Shown in pieces: positions 17,613 to 26,478 of a DNA stretch of 64,000 nucleotides; positions within the stretch are counted from its first letter, which is position 1, and each line of letters starts with the position of its first letter. This stretch comes from CAYSWV01 sp964434865. Its GTDB lineage: Bacteria > Cyanobacteriota > Cyanobacteriia > Thermostichales > Thermostichaceae. The DNA is taken from NCBI GenBank assembly GCA_964434865.1, contig CAYSWV010000001.1, forward strand, positions 1-64,000. Reading direction: 5' to 3'. Below the pieces are notes generated by a model that was given only the letters and a program-made list of their open reading frames with translations, did no database searches and was not told the DNA's origin. Made by a program: the position numbers and the translations under genes.

Positions 17613-18881
17613 ATGAGATCCCTCCACCCATCAGATGACTCCGACATCATTTTGCGCCCAGTACAGCGAGGAGATCTAGACGCAGTTGAGTCTATTTTTA
17701 TTGAAGCCTTTAGTGAAGAATATGGTAGTCGTTCAGTAGACATCGGCAGTCAGATTCGCAGGTTAAGAACTTGGTATGCTCCAGTCAAGGCTTTTAGCTT
17801 GTTTCCTAATCGGTTTCAGCATATGTTTACCGTTCATGTGGCGGAACAAGAGGGAGCCGTCAAAGGTGTCATTCAGGTTTCTCCCTTCAACTATTCCCGC
17901 AGTACCTGGAGAGTGGATCATATTGCTGTCGCTGCAACAGCCCAACGGCAAGGGGTCGGCTCCCGCTTACTACGTCACTGTATGAAGCATTTTCGTGAAG
18001 CCCATATGTGGATATTAGAGGTCAATATTCATAATCGAGGTGCTATTGGCTTGTATCATCACAATGGCTTTCAGCCTATCGCCCAGATCACCTATTGGTC
18101 TTTATCACCTGAAATACTATCAGAGTTAGCAACACGGCCCGTTACCTTGCCAGTTTCCGAGCAAACCGATCGGCCTTATCTGCGTACAGCTAGTAATCGT
18201 GATGCTTTTCTCATCTACCAGTTAGATACAGCTTCCATGCCTCCTTTGGTTAGGCAGGTTTATGATAGGCACGTCAACGACTTTAAATCCAGTGTGTTGG
18301 ATTGGATGATCGATACCGCCAAACAGTCCATTAGCAACACAGAACGCATTCGAGCCTATGTCTATGAACCTGAGCGTAAAGCAGCGATAGGGTACTTTAA
18401 TCTCAAATTATCTCGAACAGGACAACTCCCTCACGTAGCTCAATTACTCGTTCACCCTGCCTACACAGAACTTTATCCAGAACTGTTGGCCCAAATGGCT
18501 CGGTTAACTCAAAACTGTCCGACACAATCGTTAGCTTTGGCTTCAACCGATTACCAACCAGAACGGGAAGAATTCTTAATGCAATTGGGTGCCAATGATC
18601 TGGAACGAACGCTGCTCATGTCACGGTCGGTATGGCACAAGATTCGTGAAACCCGAGTTAGTCTTGATAGTTTAAGGCTCCAGAGTGTGTTGAGAGGCCT
18701 ACAAGTCAACCAGCCTATTCCCGAACGCATTGATGTTGGATCTGTAGATTTCAGCGATTCTTATTCCATTGATACGATGTTGACATCTCATGGATTGGTG
18801 AATTCCCTAGCTGAATGGCAGGAAGAAAAAATCTGGCCTCACACCAAATGGTTTCAATGGGATTTCAAACCTAAGTTGTAA
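17613..18881 (+). CDS. GNAT acetyltransferase with extended C-terminal region
   Basis: A 422-residue protein. Residues about 10-170 are a GNAT domain: VDHIAVAATAQRQGVGSRLL near 105-124 is the acetyl-CoA loop and NIHNRGAIGLYHHNGF near 145-160 the following conserved element. The C-terminal 240 residues resemble a second, diverged GNAT fold (ERKAAIGYFNLKLS, then HVAQLLVHPAYTELYPELL) that lacks the RxxGxG loop. Two-domain GNAT proteins of this length occur in cyanobacteria, but I know no substrate. It stands alone between the PARG-like gene and a gene-poor stretch. Confidence 0.8.
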   Translation: MRSLHPSDDSDIILRPVQRGDLDAVESIFIEAFSEEYGSRSVDIGSQIRRLRTWYAPVKAFSLFPNRFQHMFTVHVAEQEGAVKGVIQVSPFNYSRSTWRVDHIAVAATAQRQGVGSRLLRHCMKHFREAHMWILEVNIHNRGAIGLYHHNGFQPIAQITYWSLSPEILSELATRPVTLPVSEQTDRPYLRTASNRDAFLIYQLDTASMPPLVRQVYDRHVNDFKSSVLDWMIDTAKQSISNTERIRAYVYEPERKAAIGYFNLKLSRTGQLPHVAQLLVHPAYTELYPELLAQMARLTQNCPTQSLALASTDYQPEREEFLMQLGANDLERTLLMSRSVWHKIRETRVSLDSLRLQSVLRGLQVNQPIPERIDVGSVDFSDSYSIDTMLTSHGLVNSLAEWQEEKIWPHTKWFQWDFKPKL

Positions 18882-19219
18882 TGGATGAAGAAAATTTGAG
18901 TCTTCTTACATTTAGTTGAAGACAAAATTCAATAGTTAGGCCCCCTGAAGAGGAAACTTGTAGATTAATTGCCAGATTCAGTCAAGTCAAAGCATGAATA
19001 AATGTAGTGATAGAAATATGTGAGACAAGACTCGATTGATCAAAGGTGGCGAGGCTTAGATCAAACTAAAGATCAAGCCTATGGTGGGCCCCAAATCCAG
19101 CATAAGGAGATCCGAGTCTTGTCAAGGGTGATGCAGCCATGTGTGGGGTGCAGATGGCTGCCAATGGATCAGTCTAGCGATGAGGTTGCCATCCTGATGG
19201 GTAGACTAGATCCAAAGCT
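18882..19219. other. intergenic region after the GNAT gene
   Basis: About 340 bp. An open frame on the + strand from 19020 runs into the antisense of the next gene and looks accidental. No RNA or repeat is visible. Confidence 0.55.
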
Positions 19220-19756
19220 TCAAAGCATTTTCTTGGATTTCAATCGACCTACAGTAGACTGCCAAGCTCCAACAGGATCAGATTTGCCTGCAAAAATACG
19301 TTCAGCAGCGCCAGCTTGATCTTCACCACTGGTTATCGCAGCCAAGACTTCCCGTTCTTTTTGACTAATGGGTAGAGGTAATGACCTAGGTTCAGGGGAT
19401 AGGGGCTGATCGGGGGATGCAGCGGGACAAGGTAGTAAGGCCTGGACATTAACTGTATCTAGCTGTGGTAAAGGTTTGACGGAAACACTAGGGAGATCCA
19501 ACACCTCAACCTGAACACCACCAGCTGCGGCTGCTTGAGCATGAGCAGTACTAATTGCTTGTGAAATCTGTTGAGCATTTGTAATATTGCCAGTGGCAAC
19601 AGCCTGCGTCAAGTTGGCTTTGAGAGATCCTAGATTTTGCTGCAGTCGAGAGGCATAGACTTCTGCCCACAATTGGCTGGCAGCATCAGCCTGAGCTTGA
19701 GCATCAGCAACTAAAGCATTAACTTGAAGTTGATTAGGATCAGGTTGGGTACGCAT
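19220..19756 (-). CDS. orphan Ala/Gln-rich protein with LuxR-like C-terminus
   Basis: A 178-residue protein of no recognised family. Residues about 1-85 are strongly helical and rich in Ala and Gln (VADAQAQADAASQLW, then ATGNITNAQQISQAISTAHA), followed by a Pro-rich linker. The last 45 residues, from ISQKEREVLAAITSGEDQAG through VGRLKSKKML, resemble the helix-turn-helix of LuxR-type regulators, though diverged. I chose ATG at 19754-19756, because AAAGGAG lies 9 bp upstream; an upstream start at 19792 is possible. The LuxR resemblance is by eye only. Confidence 0.6.
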   Translation of the reverse strand: MRTQPDPNQLQVNALVADAQAQADAASQLWAEVYASRLQQNLGSLKANLTQAVATGNITNAQQISQAISTAHAQAAAAGGVQVEVLDLPSVSVKPLPQLDTVNVQALLPCPAASPDQPLSPEPRSLPLPISQKEREVLAAITSGEDQAGAAERIFAGKSDPVGAWQSTVGRLKSKKML

Positions 19757-20256
19757 GTTGAGCATCTCCTTTAGGAAAAGACATCGGCACAATATTTAAA
19801 GATATTCAGAATGATTAGACATTAATTGAGTAGTAGATGAAGCAATTAGAAATAGACCGTCGCGATCCAAACGTCGCTTCCCAAATCTCTGTTCTTGGCA
19901 TAATTCAAATCCTTCTTAGATTTAGTTCAAGCTCATTGATTCATCCACTAACTGCGCATTCACCTTTTATGGCGAGCATGAGTCTAACATAATCGTCCTT
20001 AGAGGGATCTGTCAATAGAATAATCATTAAAAACACTAATCTAGTTGATAACGTTTTAGAAAAACTACAAGAGGTCTTGACAAACTCACTATCTGTAGAT
20101 ACTCTAATTACAGATTCACCAAATCAGAGGAATCAGACCAGATGAAAAGTGACTAGGGTTATATAGTGTAGTACTTAGCTAGGTGATGCTTACTGCTAGA
20201 CCCATGTCACTGTTCACAGTCAAAGCCAGTCGTTGTGTTGTGATGATGGAGATCCT
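19757..20256. other. AT-rich intergenic region
   Basis: About 500 bp between divergent genes. A possible promoter for the rightward gene is listed separately; nothing else is seen. Confidence 0.55.
20077..20105 (+). promoter_or_regulatory. possible sigma-70-type promoter
   Basis: TTGACA at 20077-20082 is followed after 17 bp by TACTCT at 20100-20105. The -35 is perfect, the -10 poor. It would serve the gene starting at 20257. Confidence 0.35.
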
Positions 20257-20787
20257 ATGTTTTCGACATTTGAAGATACTGCTCAATTGCGTGATCAGTT
20301 GATCAACGAGTCAGTCATACCTGCTGTCTCCAAGTGTTTTGAGGCGTTTCCTCAATTAAAATCCGCTGTGTTATTAGTTGGGCAGTATGATTGTGGCGAG
20401 GTCATCAATGCTGTTCATCAAGCTTACTTCTTCTCAGTCTTGGAGATTCCTGATATCAAAGCTGCCTTTGAGGCCTTGTTGCACTTTAGCGGTAGTGACC
20501 CTGTTAACTTACCTCACTTACCTCCCCATCATGAGATCATTGATGTTTGGTTAGAGTTGACTGCTTCATCACAAGCAGATACTTGGGATCCCAATAGTAA
20601 TGCTATCGATGCTTTCGCACCCTACTGTCCCGAAGGCACTGATATCAGTTTTTCTTTTTCAGAGATCTTTAATCCGCTGTTAGTCTTATACAAGCGAGAT
20701 CAAAACATTGAAGTGGAGTTAATTGGCCAAGTGCTACGACCTTCGTTCCAGTCTAACGGATGGGCCGATCATCTCATTTGTGCTTAG
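20257..20787 (+). CDS. orphan protein of unknown function, upstream of the RNA repair-like cluster
   Basis: A 176-residue acidic soluble protein. I recognise no family. The first half is helical (LRDQLINESVIPAVSKCFEA) with a hydrophobic strand SAVLLVGQYDCGEV; the second half contains DVWLELTASSQAD and ends ADHLICA. The ATG at 20257 follows ATGGAGA with good spacing; a TTG eight codons upstream lacks support. It is 247 bp upstream of, and in the same direction as, the nucleotidyltransferase/Thg1-like cluster, but the gap leaves cotranscription open. Confidence 0.65.
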   Translation: MFSTFEDTAQLRDQLINESVIPAVSKCFEAFPQLKSAVLLVGQYDCGEVINAVHQAYFFSVLEIPDIKAAFEALLHFSGSDPVNLPHLPPHHEIIDVWLELTASSQADTWDPNSNAIDAFAPYCPEGTDISFSFSEIFNPLLVLYKRDQNIEVELIGQVLRPSFQSNGWADHLICA

Positions 20788-20793
20788 TTCTTT

Positions 20794-20819
20794 GCTAACT
20801 ATAGCTGCTAACTATAGCT
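20794..20819. repeat. exact 13-bp tandem duplication
   Basis: gctaactatagct occurs at 20794-20806 and 20807-20819, just after the stop codon of the preceding gene. Confidence 0.85.
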
Positions 20820-21034
20820 GCGTTATTCACCGAAACAGAACTGTCCTCATTTTAAGTGTGCCCTCTCTGTTGAAATATTTGAATCTACCCTTGGCAAATG
20901 TTTCAGCAGAGTTTCCTCTATGATGAAACAGGTTAAGAATATCTGTAATCTCAACCTATTAATGCCGGTTGCCATTAGACAGAATCCAGAGATATACTAC
21001 AACGTAATACAAGTAACGTAGGTTAATCAATACT

Positions 21035-21970
21035 ATGAGCTTAGATACCAGTATTAAGGCCAACTTGATTGTGCCTGTAGGTACACAAGTAGTGAGTCGA
21101 GTTGAGATCAAACAGGACTCTAAGGTCTTATGTCTACAGGGATCAGTGGGTGTGATCAAACGTGCACCGACTGATCATCTCCACGTTTATGCAATTCAGT
21201 TACCAGATGGCAAGCAGGTTAAGCTACACCGCCATGAATTTACTATCCGTAAGCATTTTCAAAATGAGGGCATCCAGAATGTCTTAGTGGACTACGATCT
21301 CTACGACACCATTATTTATCGCTGTGTTGTGGGATCAAAGGCTTATGGTCTGGATCAAGCTGATTCTGACACGGATCGACGAGGTATTTTTTTGCCTCCA
21401 GCCGATTTGCACTGGTCACTTTATGGATTGCCAGAACAATTAGAAAACTCAGAGACACAAGAGTGTTATTGGGAACTACAAAAATTTTTGGTGTTAGCTC
21501 TTAAAGCGAATCCTAATGTCTTGGAATGTCTCTACACCCCTCTAGTTGAAGCGGCGGATCCAACTGCTGAAGAGTTACTTCGGATCCGGGAGTCTTTTTT
21601 GTCTCAACTTGTGTATCAAACCTACAACAGCTATGTTCTGTCTCAATTCAAAAAGCTAGAACAAGATCTACGCACTCAAGGCCAGATCCGCTGGAAGCAT
21701 GCTATGCACCTCATTCGACTCTTGCTATCTGGTATCACTGTGCTTAAAGAGGGGTTTGTGCCTGTTCAAATGACAGATTACCGTTCACATCTTCTGGCAA
21801 TTCGCAATCAAGAGATCGAGTGGCATGAAGTGAACGCATGGAGACTGGATCTCCACCACCAGTTTGATCAAGCGTTTGCTAACTGTTGCTTACCTCAACG
21901 GCCCGACTATGAGAAAGTCAATGCTTTTTTGATTCGATCTCGTAGACGTAGGGTTGACCCAGTCTATTAA
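21035..21970 (+). CDS. RlaP-like nucleotidyltransferase with N-terminal beta domain
   Basis: Predicted DNA-polymerase-beta-type nucleotidyltransferase of 311 residues (COG3541/RlaP group). The catalytic block GSKAYGLDQADSDTDRRG at 100-117 has the GS and the SDxD acidic pair that bind metal and nucleotide. The following segment with LALKANPNVLECLYTP is typical of the family. Residues about 10-72 form an additional small beta-rich domain (VPVGTQVVSRVEIK, GVIKRAPTDHLHVYAIQLPDG), possibly nucleic-acid binding. It is 17 bp upstream of a Thg1-like gene. Family members occur with RNA ligases and Thg1-like enzymes in RNA repair contexts; the reaction is inferred. Confidence 0.82.
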   Translation: MSLDTSIKANLIVPVGTQVVSRVEIKQDSKVLCLQGSVGVIKRAPTDHLHVYAIQLPDGKQVKLHRHEFTIRKHFQNEGIQNVLVDYDLYDTIIYRCVVGSKAYGLDQADSDTDRRGIFLPPADLHWSLYGLPEQLENSETQECYWELQKFLVLALKANPNVLECLYTPLVEAADPTAEELLRIRESFLSQLVYQTYNSYVLSQFKKLEQDLRTQGQIRWKHAMHLIRLLLSGITVLKEGFVPVQMTDYRSHLLAIRNQEIEWHEVNAWRLDLHHQFDQAFANCCLPQRPDYEKVNAFLIRSRRRRVDPVY

Positions 21971-21987
21971 CAATATAACTATCTCAA

Positions 21988-22625
21988 ATGAAATTTCAAG
22001 CACTTGAAAGCCGCATGAGGGATTTAGAATATTTCCATTCACTCCGTTTACTACCAGAAACTTGGGTTATCATCCGAGTTGATAGCCGAGGATTTTCAAA
22101 GCTCACTCAATCCCGATTTAAAAAACCCTTTGATCAGGCTGTCTATCTACTCATGGTGCAAACAGCCAAGCAACTATTAACTGAGCTTCAAGGCCTTTAT
22201 GCCTACACTGAAAGCGATGAGATCTCAGTTCTTTGCCCTATGGACTGGAATTTTTGCAAACGTAGCCTGGAAAAAACGGTTTCCTTGTCAGCTGCTATTG
22301 CTAGTGCCAGTTTTACTCAAGCAGCAGGCTTCGTGGGTTGCTTTGATAGTCGAGTGTGGTTGGGCGCAAACTCTACTAGGGTGATCGACTACTTTAGCTG
22401 GAGGCAAGCGGATGCCAGACGTTGTGCCTTAAACAATTGGTGTTATTGGCTATTGAGACAGGCTGGAAAGTCNNNNNNNNNNNNNNNNNNNNNNNNNNNN
22501 NNNNNNNNNNNNNNNNNNNNNNNNNNNNNNNNNNNNNNNNNNNNNNNNNNNNNNNNNNNNNNNNNNNNNNNNAGAATGAATATCGTCAACTTATTCAAAC
22601 CTTACTAGAGCCTGGAGCACCATGA
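21988..22625 (+). CDS. Thg1-like 3'-to-5' RNA polymerase (interrupted by assembly gap)
   Basis: Relative of tRNA-His guanylyltransferase, enzymes that add nucleotides in the 3'-to-5' direction and, in bacteria, repair truncated tRNA 5' ends. Asp32 in IIRVDSRGFSKLT and Asp77-Glu78 in YAYTESDEIS are the metal ligands; FKKPFDQAV, SAAIASASFT, CFDSRVW and WRQADARRCALN are further family blocks. After about 161 residues the gene runs into 100 N (22473-22572). Two frames are open beyond the gap; I prefer the one ending NEYRQLIQTLLEPGAP with TGA at 22623-22625, because it overlaps the next ATG as ATGA. The missing part prevents a length check. Confidence 0.85.
22473..22572. other. assembly gap (100 N) inside the Thg1-like gene
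   Basis: 100 N bases of unknown true length within the coding region. The flanks show no obvious repeat, unlike the gap at 3360. Confidence 0.98.
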
Positions 22626-23389
22626 CTTTACTCATTCCAGATCAACTCTTCAAAGTTCCAGCCAAGCATCCTTATCCATTGTTATTTGTAACCTTAAGTG
22701 GCTCTCACCTTTATGGCTTTCCATCTCCTAATTCAGACTACGATCTACGCGGAGTTCATATCTTGCCCTTACCCGAGGTGATTGGTCTCAAGCAAGGCAC
22801 TGAAACGATTGAAACCATGAACCATGATCAGGGCTTGGCCTTAGATCTGGTCACGCATGATGTCAAAAAATTCTTCCAACTTCTCTTAAAAAAGAATGGT
22901 TATGTGTTAGAACAGCTCTACTCACCCCATATCCTTCAGACATCACCTGAGCATGATCAATTAAAACAGATTGCAACAGGTTGTCTGACTCGTTATCACA
23001 ACTATCATTACTTGGGATTTGCTCGAACACAATGGCATCTGTTGACGAAAGAGCAACCTTACCTTGTCAAGCATTTACTTTACGTTTATCGTGTCTTGAT
23101 GACAGGTATCGTATTGATAGAAACTGGGCACCTTGAAGCGAATTTAACTCAGCTGAATGACTATTTCCAATTTTCGTTCATTGCTGATCTAACAGCTCAA
23201 AAAATGGGCACGAGCGAAACGAGTCCTTTGACTCAGGTTGATCTCAACTTTCATGAACAAACTTACAGGCAACTCTATCAACGATTAGAGTCAGCTAGTG
23301 ACAGAAGTCCATTACCAGAGAGTCCAACAGCTCAGACTGATTTGAATGATCTACTCGTTCGGATCCGGTTGGCCTATCGTGATAGCTAA
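22622..23389 (+). CDS. second RlaP-like nucleotidyltransferase
   Basis: A 255-residue nucleotidyltransferase of the same group as the gene at 21035, without its N-terminal beta domain. The catalytic block GSHLYGFPSPNSDYDLRG lies at 27-44, and a third acidic residue is probably in LALDLVTHDVKKFF near residue 80. KNGYVLEQLYSP and RVLMTGIVLIETG match the helical C-terminal part. Its ATG overlaps the Thg1-like stop, so the two are likely translationally coupled. The two RlaP-like proteins differ strongly and are not a recent duplication. The stop overlaps that of gatA on the other strand. Confidence 0.82.
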   Translation: MTLLIPDQLFKVPAKHPYPLLFVTLSGSHLYGFPSPNSDYDLRGVHILPLPEVIGLKQGTETIETMNHDQGLALDLVTHDVKKFFQLLLKKNGYVLEQLYSPHILQTSPEHDQLKQIATGCLTRYHNYHYLGFARTQWHLLTKEQPYLVKHLLYVYRVLMTGIVLIETGHLEANLTQLNDYFQFSFIADLTAQKMGTSETSPLTQVDLNFHEQTYRQLYQRLESASDRSPLPESPTAQTDLNDLLVRIRLAYRDS

Positions 23390-24831
23390 GCCTTCAAAGC
23401 AGGTTTGTGGTGATACCATTCGGTTGCTTGTTCATAAGCATACGCAGCCTGCAAGAGTTTGCCCTCCTCCAAAATATTCCCAACAATCTGCAGGCCAATA
23501 GGGAGACCCTCAGAAAAACCACAGGTCAGACTTAATCCAGGGAGTCCAGCTAAATTCACTGGAATTGTCATCAGATCACATAAGTACATACTGAGAGGAT
23601 CTTCGCGCTCTCCAGCTTTAAAGGCAGTTGAAGGAGTTGTTGGTGATAGTAAAACATCAGCCTTTTCAAAGGCAGCTGCAAAATCTTGCTTGATCAAAGT
23701 TCTCACCTTCTGGGCTTTGAGGTAGTAAGCATCGTAGTAGCCTGAGGATAAGGCATAGGTACCGATCATAATCCGACGTTTGACCTCAGCCCCAAAGCCG
23801 TGATCTCGGGTTTTCGCATACATATCAATTAAAGAATCAGCTTTTTCACGCAGACCATATTTAACCCCATCATATCGAGCCAGATTAGCCGAAGCTTCTG
23901 AAGGAGCAATGATATAGTAAGTCGCGAGCCCATATTGAAAAGTAGGACATTCGATATCAACAATCTCAGCTCCCATTGACTCAAATTGTTGGATGGCAGC
24001 CTGTACTGCTTCTACCACTTCAGAATTACAGCCTTCTCCCATCAAATCCTTGATAACTCCAACCCGTAACCCTTTAACTTCAGGTTTCAACGCTTCGCTG
24101 TAATTTGGAATCTTGACATTGAGACTTGTTGAATCCATGGGGTCATACCCTGCAATAGCTTGGAGAACCTGGGCAACATCTTCAACAGTCCGACCAAAGG
24201 GACCAATCTGATCTAAGGAGGACGCAAAGGCCACCAATCCGTAGCGAGACACCAGCCCATAAGTTGGTTTCATCCCAACGACCCCACAAAAGGCTGCCGG
24301 TTGACGGATCGACCCCCCAGTATCAGAACCCAGAGCTACAACAGCTTGTTCAGCCGCAACAGCTGCTGCTGATCCACCTGAGGATCCCCCTGGAACTCGT
24401 TCTAGATCCCAAGGATTAGCCGTCAGATGAAAAGCCGAATTTTCTGTAGAACTTCCCATTGCAAACTCATCTAAATTGGCTTTCCCCACCATAACCATGC
24501 CTGCAGCCGTTAACCGAGCTGTCACAGTCGATTCATAAGGAGGTCGATAGTCTTCAAGAATCTTAGAAGCACAGGTCGTCGGGATTCCTTTGGTGCACAT
24601 ATTGTCTTTAATAGCAATCGGAATTCCAGCCAGCGGACCTACAGTCTCACCTGCAGCTAATCGATCATCAACAGCTTGAGCTTGTTGCAAAGCCAGCTCA
24701 GGAGTCATGCTAATAAAGCTGTGAAGCTGCGGTTCTAGCTGTTGCATTCGTTCTAGATACTCTTGAGTGATTTCAATAGCAGAGCGTTCACGATTGATTA
24801 ACTGGTCATGCAGCTTACGAATCACAGACAT
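23386..24831 (-). CDS. gatA: glutamyl-tRNA(Gln) amidotransferase subunit A
   Basis: Amidase subunit of GatCAB, which converts Glu-tRNA(Gln) to Gln-tRNA(Gln) in organisms such as cyanobacteria. The 481 residues carry the Ser-cisSer-Lys triad of the amidase signature family: Lys75 in IAIKDNM, Ser150 in VPGGSSGGSAAAVA and Ser174 in GSDTGGSIRQPAAF. Length and start match the family. gatB and gatC are not in the window, as is usual in cyanobacteria. It is convergent with, and overlaps by four bases, the RlaP-like gene. Confidence 0.97.
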   Translation of the reverse strand: MSVIRKLHDQLINRERSAIEITQEYLERMQQLEPQLHSFISMTPELALQQAQAVDDRLAAGETVGPLAGIPIAIKDNMCTKGIPTTCASKILEDYRPPYESTVTARLTAAGMVMVGKANLDEFAMGSSTENSAFHLTANPWDLERVPGGSSGGSAAAVAAEQAVVALGSDTGGSIRQPAAFCGVVGMKPTYGLVSRYGLVAFASSLDQIGPFGRTVEDVAQVLQAIAGYDPMDSTSLNVKIPNYSEALKPEVKGLRVGVIKDLMGEGCNSEVVEAVQAAIQQFESMGAEIVDIECPTFQYGLATYYIIAPSEASANLARYDGVKYGLREKADSLIDMYAKTRDHGFGAEVKRRIMIGTYALSSGYYDAYYLKAQKVRTLIKQDFAAAFEKADVLLSPTTPSTAFKAGEREDPLSMYLCDLMTIPVNLAGLPGLSLTCGFSEGLPIGLQIVGNILEEGKLLQAAYAYEQATEWYHHKPALKA

Positions 24832-25112
24832 AGGTAGGTCTCAAATCTATCCTCACGTAGTTTACCAAGATCTCAGTCACCTTCTGGCAAGCCATTAAGC
24901 AACTCCACAGGTAACAACCACATCAGCTGCCTCTCAGAACTCAACATGAGTAAGAAAAGCTGAAAGGAGATTAGCCCAATTCGGGCAAACCGATAAAACC
25001 CTTGCCACACAAGACTTTTTATTCCCGATTAATTTAGTCGGGATTGTTTGACAGCTTGATTTGGGGGTGTTACTGTTTCACAATCACCTGCTTCACTCAC
25101 TAGGAGTCCGCC
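24832..25112. other. divergent intergenic region gatA / thrC
   Basis: The 281 bp hold a short inverted repeat around 25025-25045 (cccgatta and its imperfect complement tagtcggg) in the thrC leader. It lacks a following T run, so it may be a leader hairpin. No known riboswitch fits convincingly. Confidence 0.4.
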
Positions 25113-26444
25113 ATGACACAGGCCCTTTCTCAATCCTTAGCCCAATCCTTAGACAGGGTTAAGACCCCAACTCAACACTCCCAAATCAGCCACCTCAAAT
25201 GTCGAGAGTGTGGAGCTGAGTATGAGCCTAAAGCGATCCATGTCTGCGAGTTGTGCTTTGGCCCATTAGAAGTGGCTTATGATTATGATTATTTAAAACA
25301 GATTGTTACCCGAGACACTATTCAACAAGGTCCCCTCTCTATTTGGCGCTATCGGGATCTGCTACCGGTTAACTCGACTAACCCTATTGATGTAGGAACT
25401 GGGATGACCCCTCTAGTTCGTTCCCATCGGTTAGGTCGGCAGCTAGGCCTTAAAAATCTTTATATCAAGAATGATGCTGTCAATATGCCAACCCTCAGCT
25501 TTAAAGATCGAGTGGTTTCAGTTGCGTTAACGCGGGCTCAGGAGTTGGGCTTTGGGACTGTTTCCTGTGCCAGCACCGGCAATCTGGCAAATTCAACCGC
25601 TGCTATTGCGGCTCATGCGGGTCTTGAGTGCTACATCTTCATTCCCTCTGATTTAGAAGCAGGAAAAGTGTTGGGTTCCCTGATTTACAACCCCACCGTT
25701 ATGGCTGTTGAAGGCAACTATGATCAAGTCAATCGCCTCTGCTCTGAAGTTGCCGATCGGTATGGATGGGGGTTTGTCAATATCAACCTACGACCCTACT
25801 ATTCTGAAGGATCTAAAACTTTAGCCTTTGAAGTCGCCGAGCAGTTAGGGTGGCAATTACCTGATCAGGTCGTGGTTCCTCTGGCATCGGGTTCACTCTA
25901 TGGCAAGATCTATAAAGGATTCCAAGAATTTAGCAAGTTAGGTTTAGTCGAGGGGCGTGATGTCCAGTTTAACGGTGCTCAAGCTGAAGGATGCTCACCG
26001 ATTGCTCAAGCATTTAAAGCCGGTCGAGACTTTGTCTCACCTGTGAAACCCAACACCATTGCCAAATCGATTGCTATCGGGAATCCGGCTGATGGCATCT
26101 ATGCCCTAGATATTGCTAGAAAAACTGGTGGTCAGATCGAGACAGTGACCGATGCAGAAATTATTGATGGCATCAAGTTGTTGGCCGAAACAGAGGGTAT
26201 CTTCACTGAGACTGCTGGAGGAACCACAATAGCTGTGTTGAAGAAACTAGCTGAATCCGGCCATATTCCTCCCGATGATGTTACTGTAGCCTACATTACT
26301 GGTAATGGCCTGAAGACTCAGGAAGCTGTTCAGCCTCATGTGGGTCATCCTTTGTTGATCTCGCCTAAAATCGATAGCTTCGAGCAGGCTTTGGAAAGAG
26401 CCAGAACTCTAGACCGATTAGACTGGCAAGATGTTTCAGTTTAA
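25113..26444 (+). CDS. thrC: threonine synthase
   Basis: PLP enzyme that converts O-phosphohomoserine to threonine. The 443-residue protein begins with a zinc-ribbon of Cys30, Cys33, Cys45 and Cys48 (LKCRECGAEY, HVCELCFGPL), found in one class of bacterial and plant-like threonine synthases. The PLP lysine is Lys131 in PTLSFKDRVV, and CASTGNLANSTAA binds the phosphate. ATG start with aggag 7 bases upstream. A MoaD/ThiS-like gene follows after 34 bp and may be cotranscribed. A role in an alternative sulphur-transfer reaction is conceivable because of that neighbour, but threonine synthase is the simpler call. Confidence 0.93.
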   Translation: MTQALSQSLAQSLDRVKTPTQHSQISHLKCRECGAEYEPKAIHVCELCFGPLEVAYDYDYLKQIVTRDTIQQGPLSIWRYRDLLPVNSTNPIDVGTGMTPLVRSHRLGRQLGLKNLYIKNDAVNMPTLSFKDRVVSVALTRAQELGFGTVSCASTGNLANSTAAIAAHAGLECYIFIPSDLEAGKVLGSLIYNPTVMAVEGNYDQVNRLCSEVADRYGWGFVNINLRPYYSEGSKTLAFEVAEQLGWQLPDQVVVPLASGSLYGKIYKGFQEFSKLGLVEGRDVQFNGAQAEGCSPIAQAFKAGRDFVSPVKPNTIAKSIAIGNPADGIYALDIARKTGGQIETVTDAEIIDGIKLLAETEGIFTETAGGTTIAVLKKLAESGHIPPDDVTVAYITGNGLKTQEAVQPHVGHPLLISPKIDSFEQALERARTLDRLDWQDVSV

Positions 26445-26478
26445 GCCACGTTGACACACTTTTGAATGGAGTACTGAA

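Noticed and set aside
19020..19319. 99-codon open frame on the + strand
   Set aside because: Its end runs antisense through the better-supported gene at 19220-19756.
24970..25050. Riboswitch resembling GEMM (c-di-GMP) or S-box in the thrC leader
   Set aside because: A short gggcaaacc stretch and a small hairpin occur, but the second conserved core of either class is missing.
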